DNA from: Methylobacterium sp.
Lineage (GTDB): Bacteria > Pseudomonadota > Alphaproteobacteria > Rhizobiales > Beijerinckiaceae
Assembly (NCBI GenBank): GCA_013823325.1
Contig: PNLY01000053.1
Location: 1-38,787, forward strand
DNA length: 38,787 nucleotides
Reading direction: 5' to 3'
Made by a program: the position numbers and the translations under genes. Below are positions 32,456 to 38,787 of this stretch, piece after piece (position 1 is the first letter of the stretch; each line of letters starts with the position of its first letter). Under the pieces are notes generated by a model. It was not told where the DNA came from. It saw nothing but the letters and a program-made list of their open reading frames with translations, and searched no databases.

Positions 32456-33747
32456 CGCACCGCCTCCCTGATGGCGTCCCGCATCACCGCAATCCCAGCG
32501 AGGAAGTCATCAATCGCCATCGCCTCCTGCGGATTATGCGATCCGTTCTGGTTGCGCACGAAGATCATCGCGCTGGGGATGCCGGCGTTGGCGAAAACAG
32601 CGGCGTCATGGCCGGCCCCGCTCGGAATATCCTCGTCGGGCAGGCCGAGATCGCGGGCTGCGGCCTTGAGCCTTGCGATCCAGCCGGCATCCATCACGGC
32701 GGGAGTGGATTCGAGTGGGCGGTCGACGCGAAACTCGACCCCCCTCTCCTCGCCGATCAGGCCACATTCCGAAAGGAAGAGATCGTAGAAGGCTTCCAGC
32801 GTCTCGCGGCTCTGGCTGCGCACCTCGAAGGAGAAGCGCACCGTGCCGGGAATGCGCGCGATGGCGTGCTCCCGCGGATCGGTGCCGAGCACGCCGGCGG
32901 TCACGACCACGTCGCGGCCGCGCTCCAGCAAGGTGCGCCAGTGCCGGTCGAGATGGGTTATCAATTCGGCGGTGGCGAAGACCGCATCGCGCCGGAGCCA
33001 GCGCGGCACTGCGCCGGAATGGCCGGCCTCGCCGAGGCATTCGACCTCGCGATGGCGGATATTGCCGCGGATGCCGGTGACGATTCCGACAGGCAGGTCG
33101 CGGGCGACTAGAACCGGCCCCTGCTCGATATGCAGCTCGATCCAGGCTGCGACGGCCGCGGGATCGAGCAGCGGCTCGGCCTTTTCGACGCGGGCCATGT
33201 CGACGCCGACAGCGGCCATGCACTCGGCGAGAGTCCGCCCGCTGGCATGGTCGCGCACGGCCAGATCGGCGGCGGAGAGTTTCCCGAACAGGGCGCTGGA
33301 GCCCATATAGGCCCGGCCGAAGCGGGAGCTTTCCTCGCCGCGCAAGCCGAAAACCTTGATCGTCCGGCGCGGGACGAAGCCCTCTTCCTTGAAACGCGCG
33401 ATGATCGCGAGTCCGGCGATGACGCCGGCTGCCCCGTCGAAATTGCCGCCTTGCGGCACGGAATCGAGATGCGAGCCGCAGGCGAGGAAGGGCAGCTCCG
33501 GTTCGCGCCCCGCCAGCGTGACGACGAGATTGGCGCCGGCATCGCGCTCGGTCGCGAAGCCGAGCTCACGCGCCTTCGCCTCGACGATGTCGAGCGCCAG
33601 CGATTCCCGGTCGCTATAGGCCTCGCGGGTGATGCCGACGCCATCGCCCGTCGCCTCGCGCAAGGCATCGAACACTGTCTCTGCGAGAGCCCGATCGCCC
33701 TCGTCGCCACTGAAGACGTTGCGCATCTCGGCCGCCTGCGCGCTCAC
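32452..33747 (-). CDS. M20-family Zn amidohydrolase: N-carbamoyl-L-amino-acid hydrolase/hydantoinase-carbamoylase type
   Basis: 431 aa if started at GTG 33747, which overlaps the pyrD stop by 4 bp like its neighbours; ATG 33726 is the alternative. Metal ligands are seen in GSHLDSVPQGGNFDG (about H93 and D104) and RGEESSRFG (E138/E139), with later ligands in WIELHIEQGP and the C-terminal SHNPQE. The dimerisation insert GEAGHSGAVPRWLRRD is family-typical. These enzymes cleave the carbamoyl group from N-carbamoyl amino acids or beta-ureidopropionate. Between pyrD and pyrE, N-carbamoyl-L-aspartate is an attractive substrate (inferred). Activity on hydantoin or allantoate derivatives is possible. 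Confidence 0.85.
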   Translation of the reverse strand: MSAQAAEMRNVFSGDEGDRALAETVFDALREATGDGVGITREAYSDRESLALDIVEAKARELGFATERDAGANLVVTLAGREPELPFLACGSHLDSVPQGGNFDGAAGVIAGLAIIARFKEEGFVPRRTIKVFGLRGEESSRFGRAYMGSSALFGKLSAADLAVRDHASGRTLAECMAAVGVDMARVEKAEPLLDPAAVAAWIELHIEQGPVLVARDLPVGIVTGIRGNIRHREVECLGEAGHSGAVPRWLRRDAVFATAELITHLDRHWRTLLERGRDVVVTAGVLGTDPREHAIARIPGTVRFSFEVRSQSRETLEAFYDLFLSECGLIGEERGVEFRVDRPLESTPAVMDAGWIARLKAAARDLGLPDEDIPSGAGHDAAVFANAGIPSAMIFVRNQNGSHNPQEAMAIDDFLAGIAVMRDAIREAVR

Positions 33748-34706
33748 GAAACCGGGTCCAGCCAGGCGAGGTCGGGCTCGTCGGCCTCCTCGATCACGAC
33801 GCCGCGGATCAGATCGGCGACGCGCGGGATCTCGCGGCGGAGACAAAAGGCCTCGAGCCCGTCGATGATCGTCGTCATCGCCGCCGGCTGCAGGAAGGTC
33901 GCGGTGCCGACCTGCACGGCACTGGCGCCGGCCAGCATGTACTCGATTGCGTCATCGGCGGTGGAAATGCCGCCGCAGCCGATCACCGGGATCGTCACCG
34001 CCTTGGCGCATTGGAAGACCTGGCGCAGCACGATCGGCTTGATCGCCGGACCCGAGAGCCCGCCCATGATGTTGCCGAGGCAGGGCTTGAAGCTCTTCAG
34101 ATCGATCGCCATCGACAGAATGGTGTTGGCGACCACGACCGCATCGGCACCGGCCGCCTCGGCGGCACGCGCAACTTCGGGCACGTCGCCGGTATTGGGC
34201 GTCAGCTTGACCCAGAGCGGCAGCTTGGTCGCCTTGCGCAGTTCGCGCGTCACCTTTTCGGTGGATTCTGCCCGCATGGCGAAGGCCTTGCCGTCCTCCT
34301 CGATGTTCGGACAGGAGATATTGGCTTCGATCGCGGCGATGCCGGGGACCGAGAGCTCCGCTGCGAGGCTGGCGAAGCCTTCCGCCGTCGGCGCCGAGAT
34401 CGAGACGACCAGCGGCGTGTCGTAGGCCGCGTAATGCGGCATGGTCGTCTCGATGAAATAGGGCACGCCCTTGGAGGGGATGCCGATGGCGTTGATCAGC
34501 CCGCCCGGCCGCTCCACCACCCGCGGCAGCGGATTGCCGGCGCGCAGTTCGCGCGTGATCGTCTTGGTGACGAAGGCGCCGAGCCGGTTGAAGTCCATAA
34601 CCTTCTCCAGCCCCTCGGCGAAGGTACCCGAGGCCGGCATGACGGGATTGCGCAGGGTGAGCCCGCCGATCCTGACGGAGAGGTCGATATTGCCTGCCCC
34701 GCTCAT
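33744..34706 (-). CDS. pyrD: Dihydroorotate dehydrogenase, class 1B catalytic subunit
   Basis: 320 aa, soluble TIM-barrel enzyme with FMN. The catalytic base is C132 in ANISCPNIEEDG, the mark of class 1. FMN contacts are in PVMPASGTF and TKTITRELRAGNPLPRV; the phosphate site is IPVIGCGGISTADDA. With a PyrK partner encoded directly upstream, it is class 1B, which uses NAD+. It interconverts dihydroorotate and orotate. ATG 34706 has GGAGG seven to eight bases upstream and overlaps the pyrK stop by 4 bp; the frame is open to 34805 inside pyrK. Many alphaproteobacteria make pyrimidines with the membrane class 2 enzyme, so this could be a second, catabolic or salvage enzyme. Confidence 0.92.
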   Translation of the reverse strand: MSGAGNIDLSVRIGGLTLRNPVMPASGTFAEGLEKVMDFNRLGAFVTKTITRELRAGNPLPRVVERPGGLINAIGIPSKGVPYFIETTMPHYAAYDTPLVVSISAPTAEGFASLAAELSVPGIAAIEANISCPNIEEDGKAFAMRAESTEKVTRELRKATKLPLWVKLTPNTGDVPEVARAAEAAGADAVVVANTILSMAIDLKSFKPCLGNIMGGLSGPAIKPIVLRQVFQCAKAVTIPVIGCGGISTADDAIEYMLAGASAVQVGTATFLQPAAMTTIIDGLEAFCLRREIPRVADLIRGVVIEEADEPDLAWLDPVS

Positions 34707-35575
34707 GGCAGCGCCTCCATCAGGTCGAAGACCGGGCCTTCCCAGCAGACGCGCCGGTTGACGATCTCGCCATTGACGTTGAAGTCGCGCACGCAGCAGT
34801 AGCAAAGCCCGATTCCGCAGGCCATTTGCTGCTCCATCGCGACCTGGCCGGGCAGCCCGAACTCGCGCGCCAGGCGCTGCTGCACCCGCATCAGCCGGCT
34901 CGAACCACAGGTGAAGAAGGCGTCGCAGCGTCCCTCGGCGATCTGGCGGCGCAGGATGCGCTCGACATTGGCAGGGCCGCTGGTCGCTTCAGCATCTGTG
35001 ACGGCGATGACGTCGGCGCCATGACGCTGGAAGAGCTCGACCGAGACGAGCAGCTCAGGTCGCCGGGCGCTGAAGACCGCGGTCACCCGCGTGCCATTGG
35101 CCTTCGCCGCTCTGGCGAGCGGGGCGAGCGTCGCCAGCCCCGCGCCGCGCCCGACGGCGACGATATGGCGCCAGCTCGGGTCCAGCGTGAAGCCGACGCC
35201 GAGCGGGCCCATGATGTCGAGCCGGTCGCCCGCCTTCAGCATGTCGAGACCGCGCGTGCCGGCGCCGGTCACCTTGTAGAGGAACTCGACCTGGCGCTTG
35301 TCGGGATCGGCGCCATAGAGGCTCATCGGCCGGCGCAGGAAGGGCTGCTCCCCCGCCGGCTGCGGGCAGAGCAGCTGGAAGAACTGCCCCGGCTGGGCAG
35401 CGGCAGCCTCTTCACTGCAATTGACCACGAGATGCCGATATTCGGCGTTCACAGCCTCGTTGCGGACGACCTCGGCGAGCTCGGCGACGATGCTCGCCTT
35501 CCACGGCGCCGGAGAGCTCCCGCCGCCGATGGCGGCGACGGGTGTCGCCAGGGACTGATCATGCTGGATCGACAT
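34703..35575 (-). CDS. pyrK: Dihydroorotate dehydrogenase electron-transfer subunit
   Basis: 290 aa, FAD/2Fe-2S protein. The FAD-binding barrel has FFQLLCPQPAGEQPFLRRPM then SLYG. NAD binding follows with HIVAVGRGAGLATLAPLARA. The C-terminal cluster cysteines are C253, C258, C261 and C277 (MACGIGLCYCCVRDF and RRVCWEGPVF). It passes electrons from PyrD FMN to NAD+ and forms a PyrD2-PyrK2 complex. ATG 35575 has a G-rich ribosome site (GGGGG, seven bases). The gene follows the transporter by 16 bp and overlaps pyrD by 4 bp. A related ferredoxin reductase for another flavoenzyme is less likely, given the neighbour. Confidence 0.9.
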   Translation of the reverse strand: MSIQHDQSLATPVAAIGGGSSPAPWKASIVAELAEVVRNEAVNAEYRHLVVNCSEEAAAAQPGQFFQLLCPQPAGEQPFLRRPMSLYGADPDKRQVEFLYKVTGAGTRGLDMLKAGDRLDIMGPLGVGFTLDPSWRHIVAVGRGAGLATLAPLARAAKANGTRVTAVFSARRPELLVSVELFQRHGADVIAVTDAEATSGPANVERILRRQIAEGRCDAFFTCGSSRLMRVQQRLAREFGLPGQVAMEQQMACGIGLCYCCVRDFNVNGEIVNRRVCWEGPVFDLMEALP

Positions 35576-35591
35576 CACGATGCCCCCGCGC

Positions 35592-36839
35592 TCAGGCGAG
35601 TTCGGCGCCACGCCGCTCCGGAATCAGGAACCACATGGCGAGGATGTCGAGCACATAGAGGGTCGCCAGTAGCGCGATCGCCATCTCGAAGCTGTAGGCC
35701 GCCGCGATCGTCCCGACCACGAGCGGGCCGAAGCCGCCGACGCCGCGCCCGATATTGAACAGCACGTTCTGGGCCGTCGCGCGGGCGGCGGTGGGGAACA
35801 GCTCGCTGATCAGCGCGCCATAGCCGCCGAGCATGCCGTTGACGAAAAAGCCCATCACCGCGCCGGCGATCAGGAGCTGGAGCGGGTCGGTCAGCCGCGA
35901 ATAGACGATGACCATCACGGCGGCGCCGAGCATGTAGCCGAAGAAGGCCGGGCGGCGCCCGATCCGGTCGGCGATATGGCCGAAGGCGTAGATGCCGACC
36001 GCCATGCCGGCGATGGTGACCGAGGTCCAGACGGCCGACTGCGTCAGGGCGAAGCCGAAGCGGGTCGCCAGATAGTTCGGCAACCAGATCATCACGCCGT
36101 AATAGCCGAAGTTCTGGACCGAGCAGAGCACGACCATGCCGAGGCTCAGCTTCGTCGTGTCCCAGTCCTTGACCAGCAGGCGCAGCGCCGACTCCTTCGG
36201 CCGGTCCTTGCTGCGGGCGACGAAGACCTCCGGCTCATGCAGCGAATGGCGGATGAAATAGGCTGCAATCGCCGGCAGGATGCCGATCGCGAACATGCCG
36301 CGCCAGCCGATCGTCGGCAGCAGGATCGGGGTGGCGATCGCCGCGGCGAGCACGCCGACCTGCCAGCCGAGGCCGACATAGGAGGAGGCTCGTGCCCGCT
36401 TCGAGGCCGGCCAGGCTTCGGCGACCAGCGCCATGCCGATGCCGAATTCGCCGCCAAGGCCGAGACCGGCGATGGTGCGGTAGATCAGCAGGTCCCAATA
36501 GCCCTGCGCCAGCGCGCATAGGCCGGTGAAGACGGCGAAGAGGACAATCGTCCAGGTCAGGACGCGGACGCGGCCGATACGGTCCGACAGCATGCCGAAG
36601 CCGATGCCGCCCAGCACCGCGCCGACCAGAGTGGCGGTGACCAGCGAAGCGGCCTGGCCCTGGGTAAGCTGCAGGTCGGCGGAGATCGACCGCAGCATGA
36701 AGCCGAGGATCAGGAGGTCGAAGCCGTCCATCGCATAGCCGATGGCGGCGCCCCAGAGCGCCTTGCGAGCCTTGCCGTCGACTTCGGTCGGAGACGATAG
36801 GGCGATGGAGCCGCCCATGGCGGCCTGGTTGTCACTCAC
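35592..36839 (-). CDS. MFS transporter (AAHS/sugar-porter-like), first gene of the pyr-type operon
   Basis: 415 aa with about 12 membrane helices. The MFS signature appears as GMLSDRIGRVRVLTW between helices 2 and 3 and again as IADRIGRRPAFFG in the second half. The N-terminal GYAMDGFDLLILGFMLRSIS (helix 1, D-G-F-D) is the pattern of aromatic-acid/H+ symporters. It probably imports an organic anion by proton symport; the downstream enzymes suggest orotate, dihydroorotate or a carbamoyl amino acid. Start GTG 36839 has GGGGA eight bases upstream; ATG 36818 is possible. The mRNA would carry a leader of about 215 nt if the proposed promoter at 37063-37091 is right. Confidence 0.87.
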   Translation of the reverse strand: MSDNQAAMGGSIALSSPTEVDGKARKALWGAAIGYAMDGFDLLILGFMLRSISADLQLTQGQAASLVTATLVGAVLGGIGFGMLSDRIGRVRVLTWTIVLFAVFTGLCALAQGYWDLLIYRTIAGLGLGGEFGIGMALVAEAWPASKRARASSYVGLGWQVGVLAAAIATPILLPTIGWRGMFAIGILPAIAAYFIRHSLHEPEVFVARSKDRPKESALRLLVKDWDTTKLSLGMVVLCSVQNFGYYGVMIWLPNYLATRFGFALTQSAVWTSVTIAGMAVGIYAFGHIADRIGRRPAFFGYMLGAAVMVIVYSRLTDPLQLLIAGAVMGFFVNGMLGGYGALISELFPTAARATAQNVLFNIGRGVGGFGPLVVGTIAAAYSFEMAIALLATLYVLDILAMWFLIPERRGAELA

Positions 36840-37062
36840 GGCGAAGTCCCCCGCTTCTGCTTGTCTTTGCGATGCGCACCAAAACGCCCAAGCATCAGCG
36901 CGCGCTTCCGCGCGCGGCTGCCGGCCGGTCTCAAGACGATTGGAGTTTGGGCCCTCGCCCGCTTTCCCAGGGCGCTTACCGCGCCGCTTGGCAGTCGAGC
37001 TTCAGGCTCAACCGCGAAAAATCCGCCAGGACATCGGAAGCCCGATGCCGTCGGATGATCAC

Positions 37063-37105
37063 TCTATCTCACGCCGAAATCTCAATTGCAAGAACAATCT
37101 CAATT
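37063..37105 (-). promoter_or_regulatory. Candidate promoter and operators of the MFS-pyr operon
   Basis: On the minus strand TTGCAA (37086-37091), a 17-bp spacer and GATAGA (37063-37068) form a plausible -35/-10. Two direct repeats AATCTCAATT (plus strand 37078-37087 and 37096-37105, 18 bp apart) overlap it. The same AATCTCA core lies in the XRE gene promoter (38082), so these are candidate XRE operators. Confidence 0.45.
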
Positions 37106-37128
37106 TTGCGACAAAACCTGAGCCGACA

Positions 37129-38052
37129 TCAGACCAGCTCCGGGGACGCCTCCTTCGGCGGCAGCTGCGCGATCCCCGAACGATCGAGCGCAGCGCGCAG
37201 AACGGCCCCGGCTTCGCTGCCCTTGAGGGCGCGGCGCCAGAGCCCGTCGGCGATGTCCTCGTAGAGGCGCACCGGCTCCTCATCCGCGGTCAGCATGGCA
37301 ATGCCGGACCGGAGATTCGGCAATTCGCCGCCCAGGCGGAACGGGCTCAGCCCCAGCAGCGTCTTCTCCGCGGTCCGGAAGAGCTGGAAGGTGATGTTCG
37401 GCACCGCCTCTTCGATCAGGCCGATCTGCACACCCATCGGCTCGCTCTCGATCAGGCCGATCAGATGCTCGACCTCCACGCGCGCCGCCAGGCGTCGCCG
37501 GGCCTGCTCGGCGGCCGGCAGGTTGAAGCGTCCGACGACGCCCAGCTTCAGCCAACGCTCAATCTCGAGGACATTGACAAAATTGACGACGCTCAGGCGA
37601 CGGCGCTTGCGGGCACTCTTGCGCTCGTCGAGGATCGCGATGATGGCATCGATCTCGGCCACGGCCTGATCGCGCGCGATATGGGGCGGAAGCGCCTCCA
37701 CCAGGGTCTGCCGCAGGTGGGCGGAGTAGCCGTCCGAGGTCAGCAGATAGGACAGCGGCGGAAAATGCGCGACGACCTGATCCGCCTGCTCTTCGATCTG
37801 CCGCATGCGCTCGAAATAGCTGAGCGGACTGGAGTAATACTCGACCCCTGCCCCGAGCAGCGAGGCGACGGTCGTCTCCAGCAGCGTCGCCAGCCGCTCC
37901 AGGGTCTCGATCTTGACCACGCCCCCGGCTTCGATCCGGTAGACCGCCGCCCGCGAGATCCCGAGACGTTCGGCGACGTCCTCGGCCAGCAGCCCGCGCC
38001 CCAGGCGGTAGGCTTTCAGCCGCTCACCGATTTCCTCGAACCGGATTGCCAT
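37129..38052 (-). CDS. XRE-family transcriptional regulator with large C-terminal domain
   Basis: 307 aa. The N-terminal HTH_3 domain (about 8-65) reads RLKAYRLGRGLLAEDVAERL, GISRAAVYRIEAGGVVKIET. The C-terminal ~230 residues are an unrecognised, probably ligand-binding domain (FERMRQIEEQADQVVAHFPP; EEAVPNITFQLFRTAEKTLL). It is encoded immediately upstream of the MFS-pyr operon on the same strand, with about 290 bp between, and is the obvious local regulator. An AATCTCA motif overlapping a -10-like TAAAAT lies 30 bp before its ATG, suggesting autoregulation. The ATG lacks a strong ribosome site, but the HTH begins at once, so the start is sound. Confidence 0.87.
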   Translation of the reverse strand: MAIRFEEIGERLKAYRLGRGLLAEDVAERLGISRAAVYRIEAGGVVKIETLERLATLLETTVASLLGAGVEYYSSPLSYFERMRQIEEQADQVVAHFPPLSYLLTSDGYSAHLRQTLVEALPPHIARDQAVAEIDAIIAILDERKSARKRRRLSVVNFVNVLEIERWLKLGVVGRFNLPAAEQARRRLAARVEVEHLIGLIESEPMGVQIGLIEEAVPNITFQLFRTAEKTLLGLSPFRLGGELPNLRSGIAMLTADEEPVRLYEDIADGLWRRALKGSEAGAVLRAALDRSGIAQLPPKEASPELV

Positions 38053-38081
38053 CGAGCCGACCCCATCTGCCGCATGATCTG

Positions 38082-38095
38082 AATCTCAGATTTTA
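38082..38095 (-). promoter_or_regulatory. Candidate autoregulatory operator of the XRE gene
   Basis: AATCTCAGATT (38082-38092, an AATC...GATT dyad) overlaps a minus-strand TAAAAT (38090-38095) that could be the -10. It shares AATCTCA with the repeats before the MFS-pyr operon. Confidence 0.45.
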
Positions 38096-38332
38096 GACAA
38101 TCTAGCCGGCCCTAAACCGAATGCGAAGCACCAAGACGAGTCTTCTGTGTGCACGGTGCAGGAACCGCCCAGTGAAAGGCCGACTTGACGAGGAGATGAC
38201 CCGCTACTGAATTGCTCCGGGTTTCGGAGCGACTGGCGTGCCGGGTTCTGGGGCAGCCTCGTTCGAGGAAGCTCCAATCAGTCGGGAGCTGTAAGGTCAG
38301 GCGAGCAGAGATTCCCGTGCACATCAGCCGTC

Positions 38333-38719
38333 TCACGCGAGTGATGGGCAGAAGGGCTCGGCCTGCCTTTCGATGGCGAACTCTGGGCCCATGGAAACTC
38401 GAAGGCGCTCGCAGTAGATCGCAAACTGAACGGCCGCCTGTGTGCGAGACCTGAGCCCCAGGCGACGCAGTATCTCTTTCTGCTGGGATTTGACGGTTGC
38501 CTCGCTCGAGCCGCGCACCCAGGCGATCTGCTTGTTGAGGTAACCCAGGGCGGTCAGCGCAAGCACCTCCAGATGCCCGTCACTCAAGCTCCGGATGCGC
38601 TCGCGGAATTCTCTCTCTTCCGGCAGGTAATTCGAACTGAGGCCGACCTTGGGGCCTCTCCTGCGGCCATGCCGGCGATGTCCAATGGATATCGATAATT
38701 CCGGCGCAATCACGGTCAT
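38333..38719 (-). CDS. Short LuxR-type HTH protein
   Basis: 128 aa. A basic N-terminal part (GHRRHGRRRGPKVGLSSNYL) precedes a LuxR/GerE-like HTH: LSDGHLEVLALTALGYLNKQ, IAWVRGSSEATVKSQQKEIL, RRLGLRSRTQAAVQFAIYCE. No receiver or autoinducer domain is present. ATG 38719 has AGGA about eight to nine bases upstream; the TTG at 38743 has no clear site. It is a likely DNA-binding regulator, perhaps a NarL/FixJ-type output domain without its sensor. Its targets are unknown, and the 280 bp to the XRE gene hold nothing I can name beyond the operator. Confidence 0.75.
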   Translation of the reverse strand: MTVIAPELSISIGHRRHGRRRGPKVGLSSNYLPEEREFRERIRSLSDGHLEVLALTALGYLNKQIAWVRGSSEATVKSQQKEILRRLGLRSRTQAAVQFAIYCERLRVSMGPEFAIERQAEPFCPSLA

Positions 38720-38787
38720 TGGGACGATCCTCGAGCGTCGCAACCAGACGTAGAGCCGGCAGCGGAAATCCGGAGCCGGCGGCCTCA

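Overview
The window looks like chromosomal DNA of a GC-rich alphaproteobacterium, most likely of the order Hyphomicrobiales (Bosea- or Bradyrhizobium-like). This rests on gene content: a heme-type FixL/FixJ pair followed by a FixK-type regulator, a class I PHA synthase with a phasin, DUF6455, a host-attachment protein and very high third-position GC. The genus is inference. No rRNA, tRNA, CRISPR array or intact insertion sequence was seen.

Layout. 1-3296 (minus): an RbbA-like ATPase-ATPase-permease fusion, cut by the left edge, with its HlyD-type periplasmic partner. 3597-24610: a micro-oxic/stress island. At its centre are fixL, fixJ, a stand-alone receiver and fixK (6356-9713). Around them lie an acetyltransferase, two zinc alcohol dehydrogenases, three tandem-domain universal stress proteins, a DUF6455 protein, a kinase-like/AAA fusion, a P1B-type metal ATPase, a PilZ protein, a phasin, PHA synthase, a NUDIX hydrolase, an orphan Mla-type ABC ATPase and a host-attachment protein. 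I found ten good FixK/FNR-type boxes (TTGNN-N4-NNCAA) in this island. Nearly all sit about 48-77 bp upstream of a start codon, and several lie between divergent genes. The simplest reading is that FixL senses low O2, FixJ induces fixK, and FixK switches on the surrounding genes for carbon storage, redox balance, metal transport and stress survival.

The right edge of the island (24181-24610) is decayed. An amputated MBL-fold nuclease gene abuts the tail of a VapB-like antitoxin gene. A second scar at 17497-17596 is a copy of the beginning of the P-type ATPase gene.

24707-31044: an AraC regulator diverges from a three-gene plus-strand unit. The unit encodes a subtilisin autotransporter, a membrane-anchored Cache-like sensor domain without an output domain, and a pentameric ligand-gated ion channel. 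The last two overlap by 4 bp.

31417-38052 (minus): an XRE regulator, then an operon of MFS transporter, pyrK, pyrD, an M20 carbamoylase/hydantoinase, pyrE and a small hypothetical gene, with 4-bp overlaps between the enzyme genes. The gene set suggests uptake and use of orotate, dihydroorotate or a carbamoyl amino acid. A shared AATCTCA motif in front of the regulator and of the operon is a candidate operator. A short LuxR-type HTH protein closes the window.

Several small genes are proposed from ribosome-binding sites and context: 39 aa at 15903-16022 (strong), 43 aa at 4188-4319 and 69 aa at 22437-22646 (both tentative).
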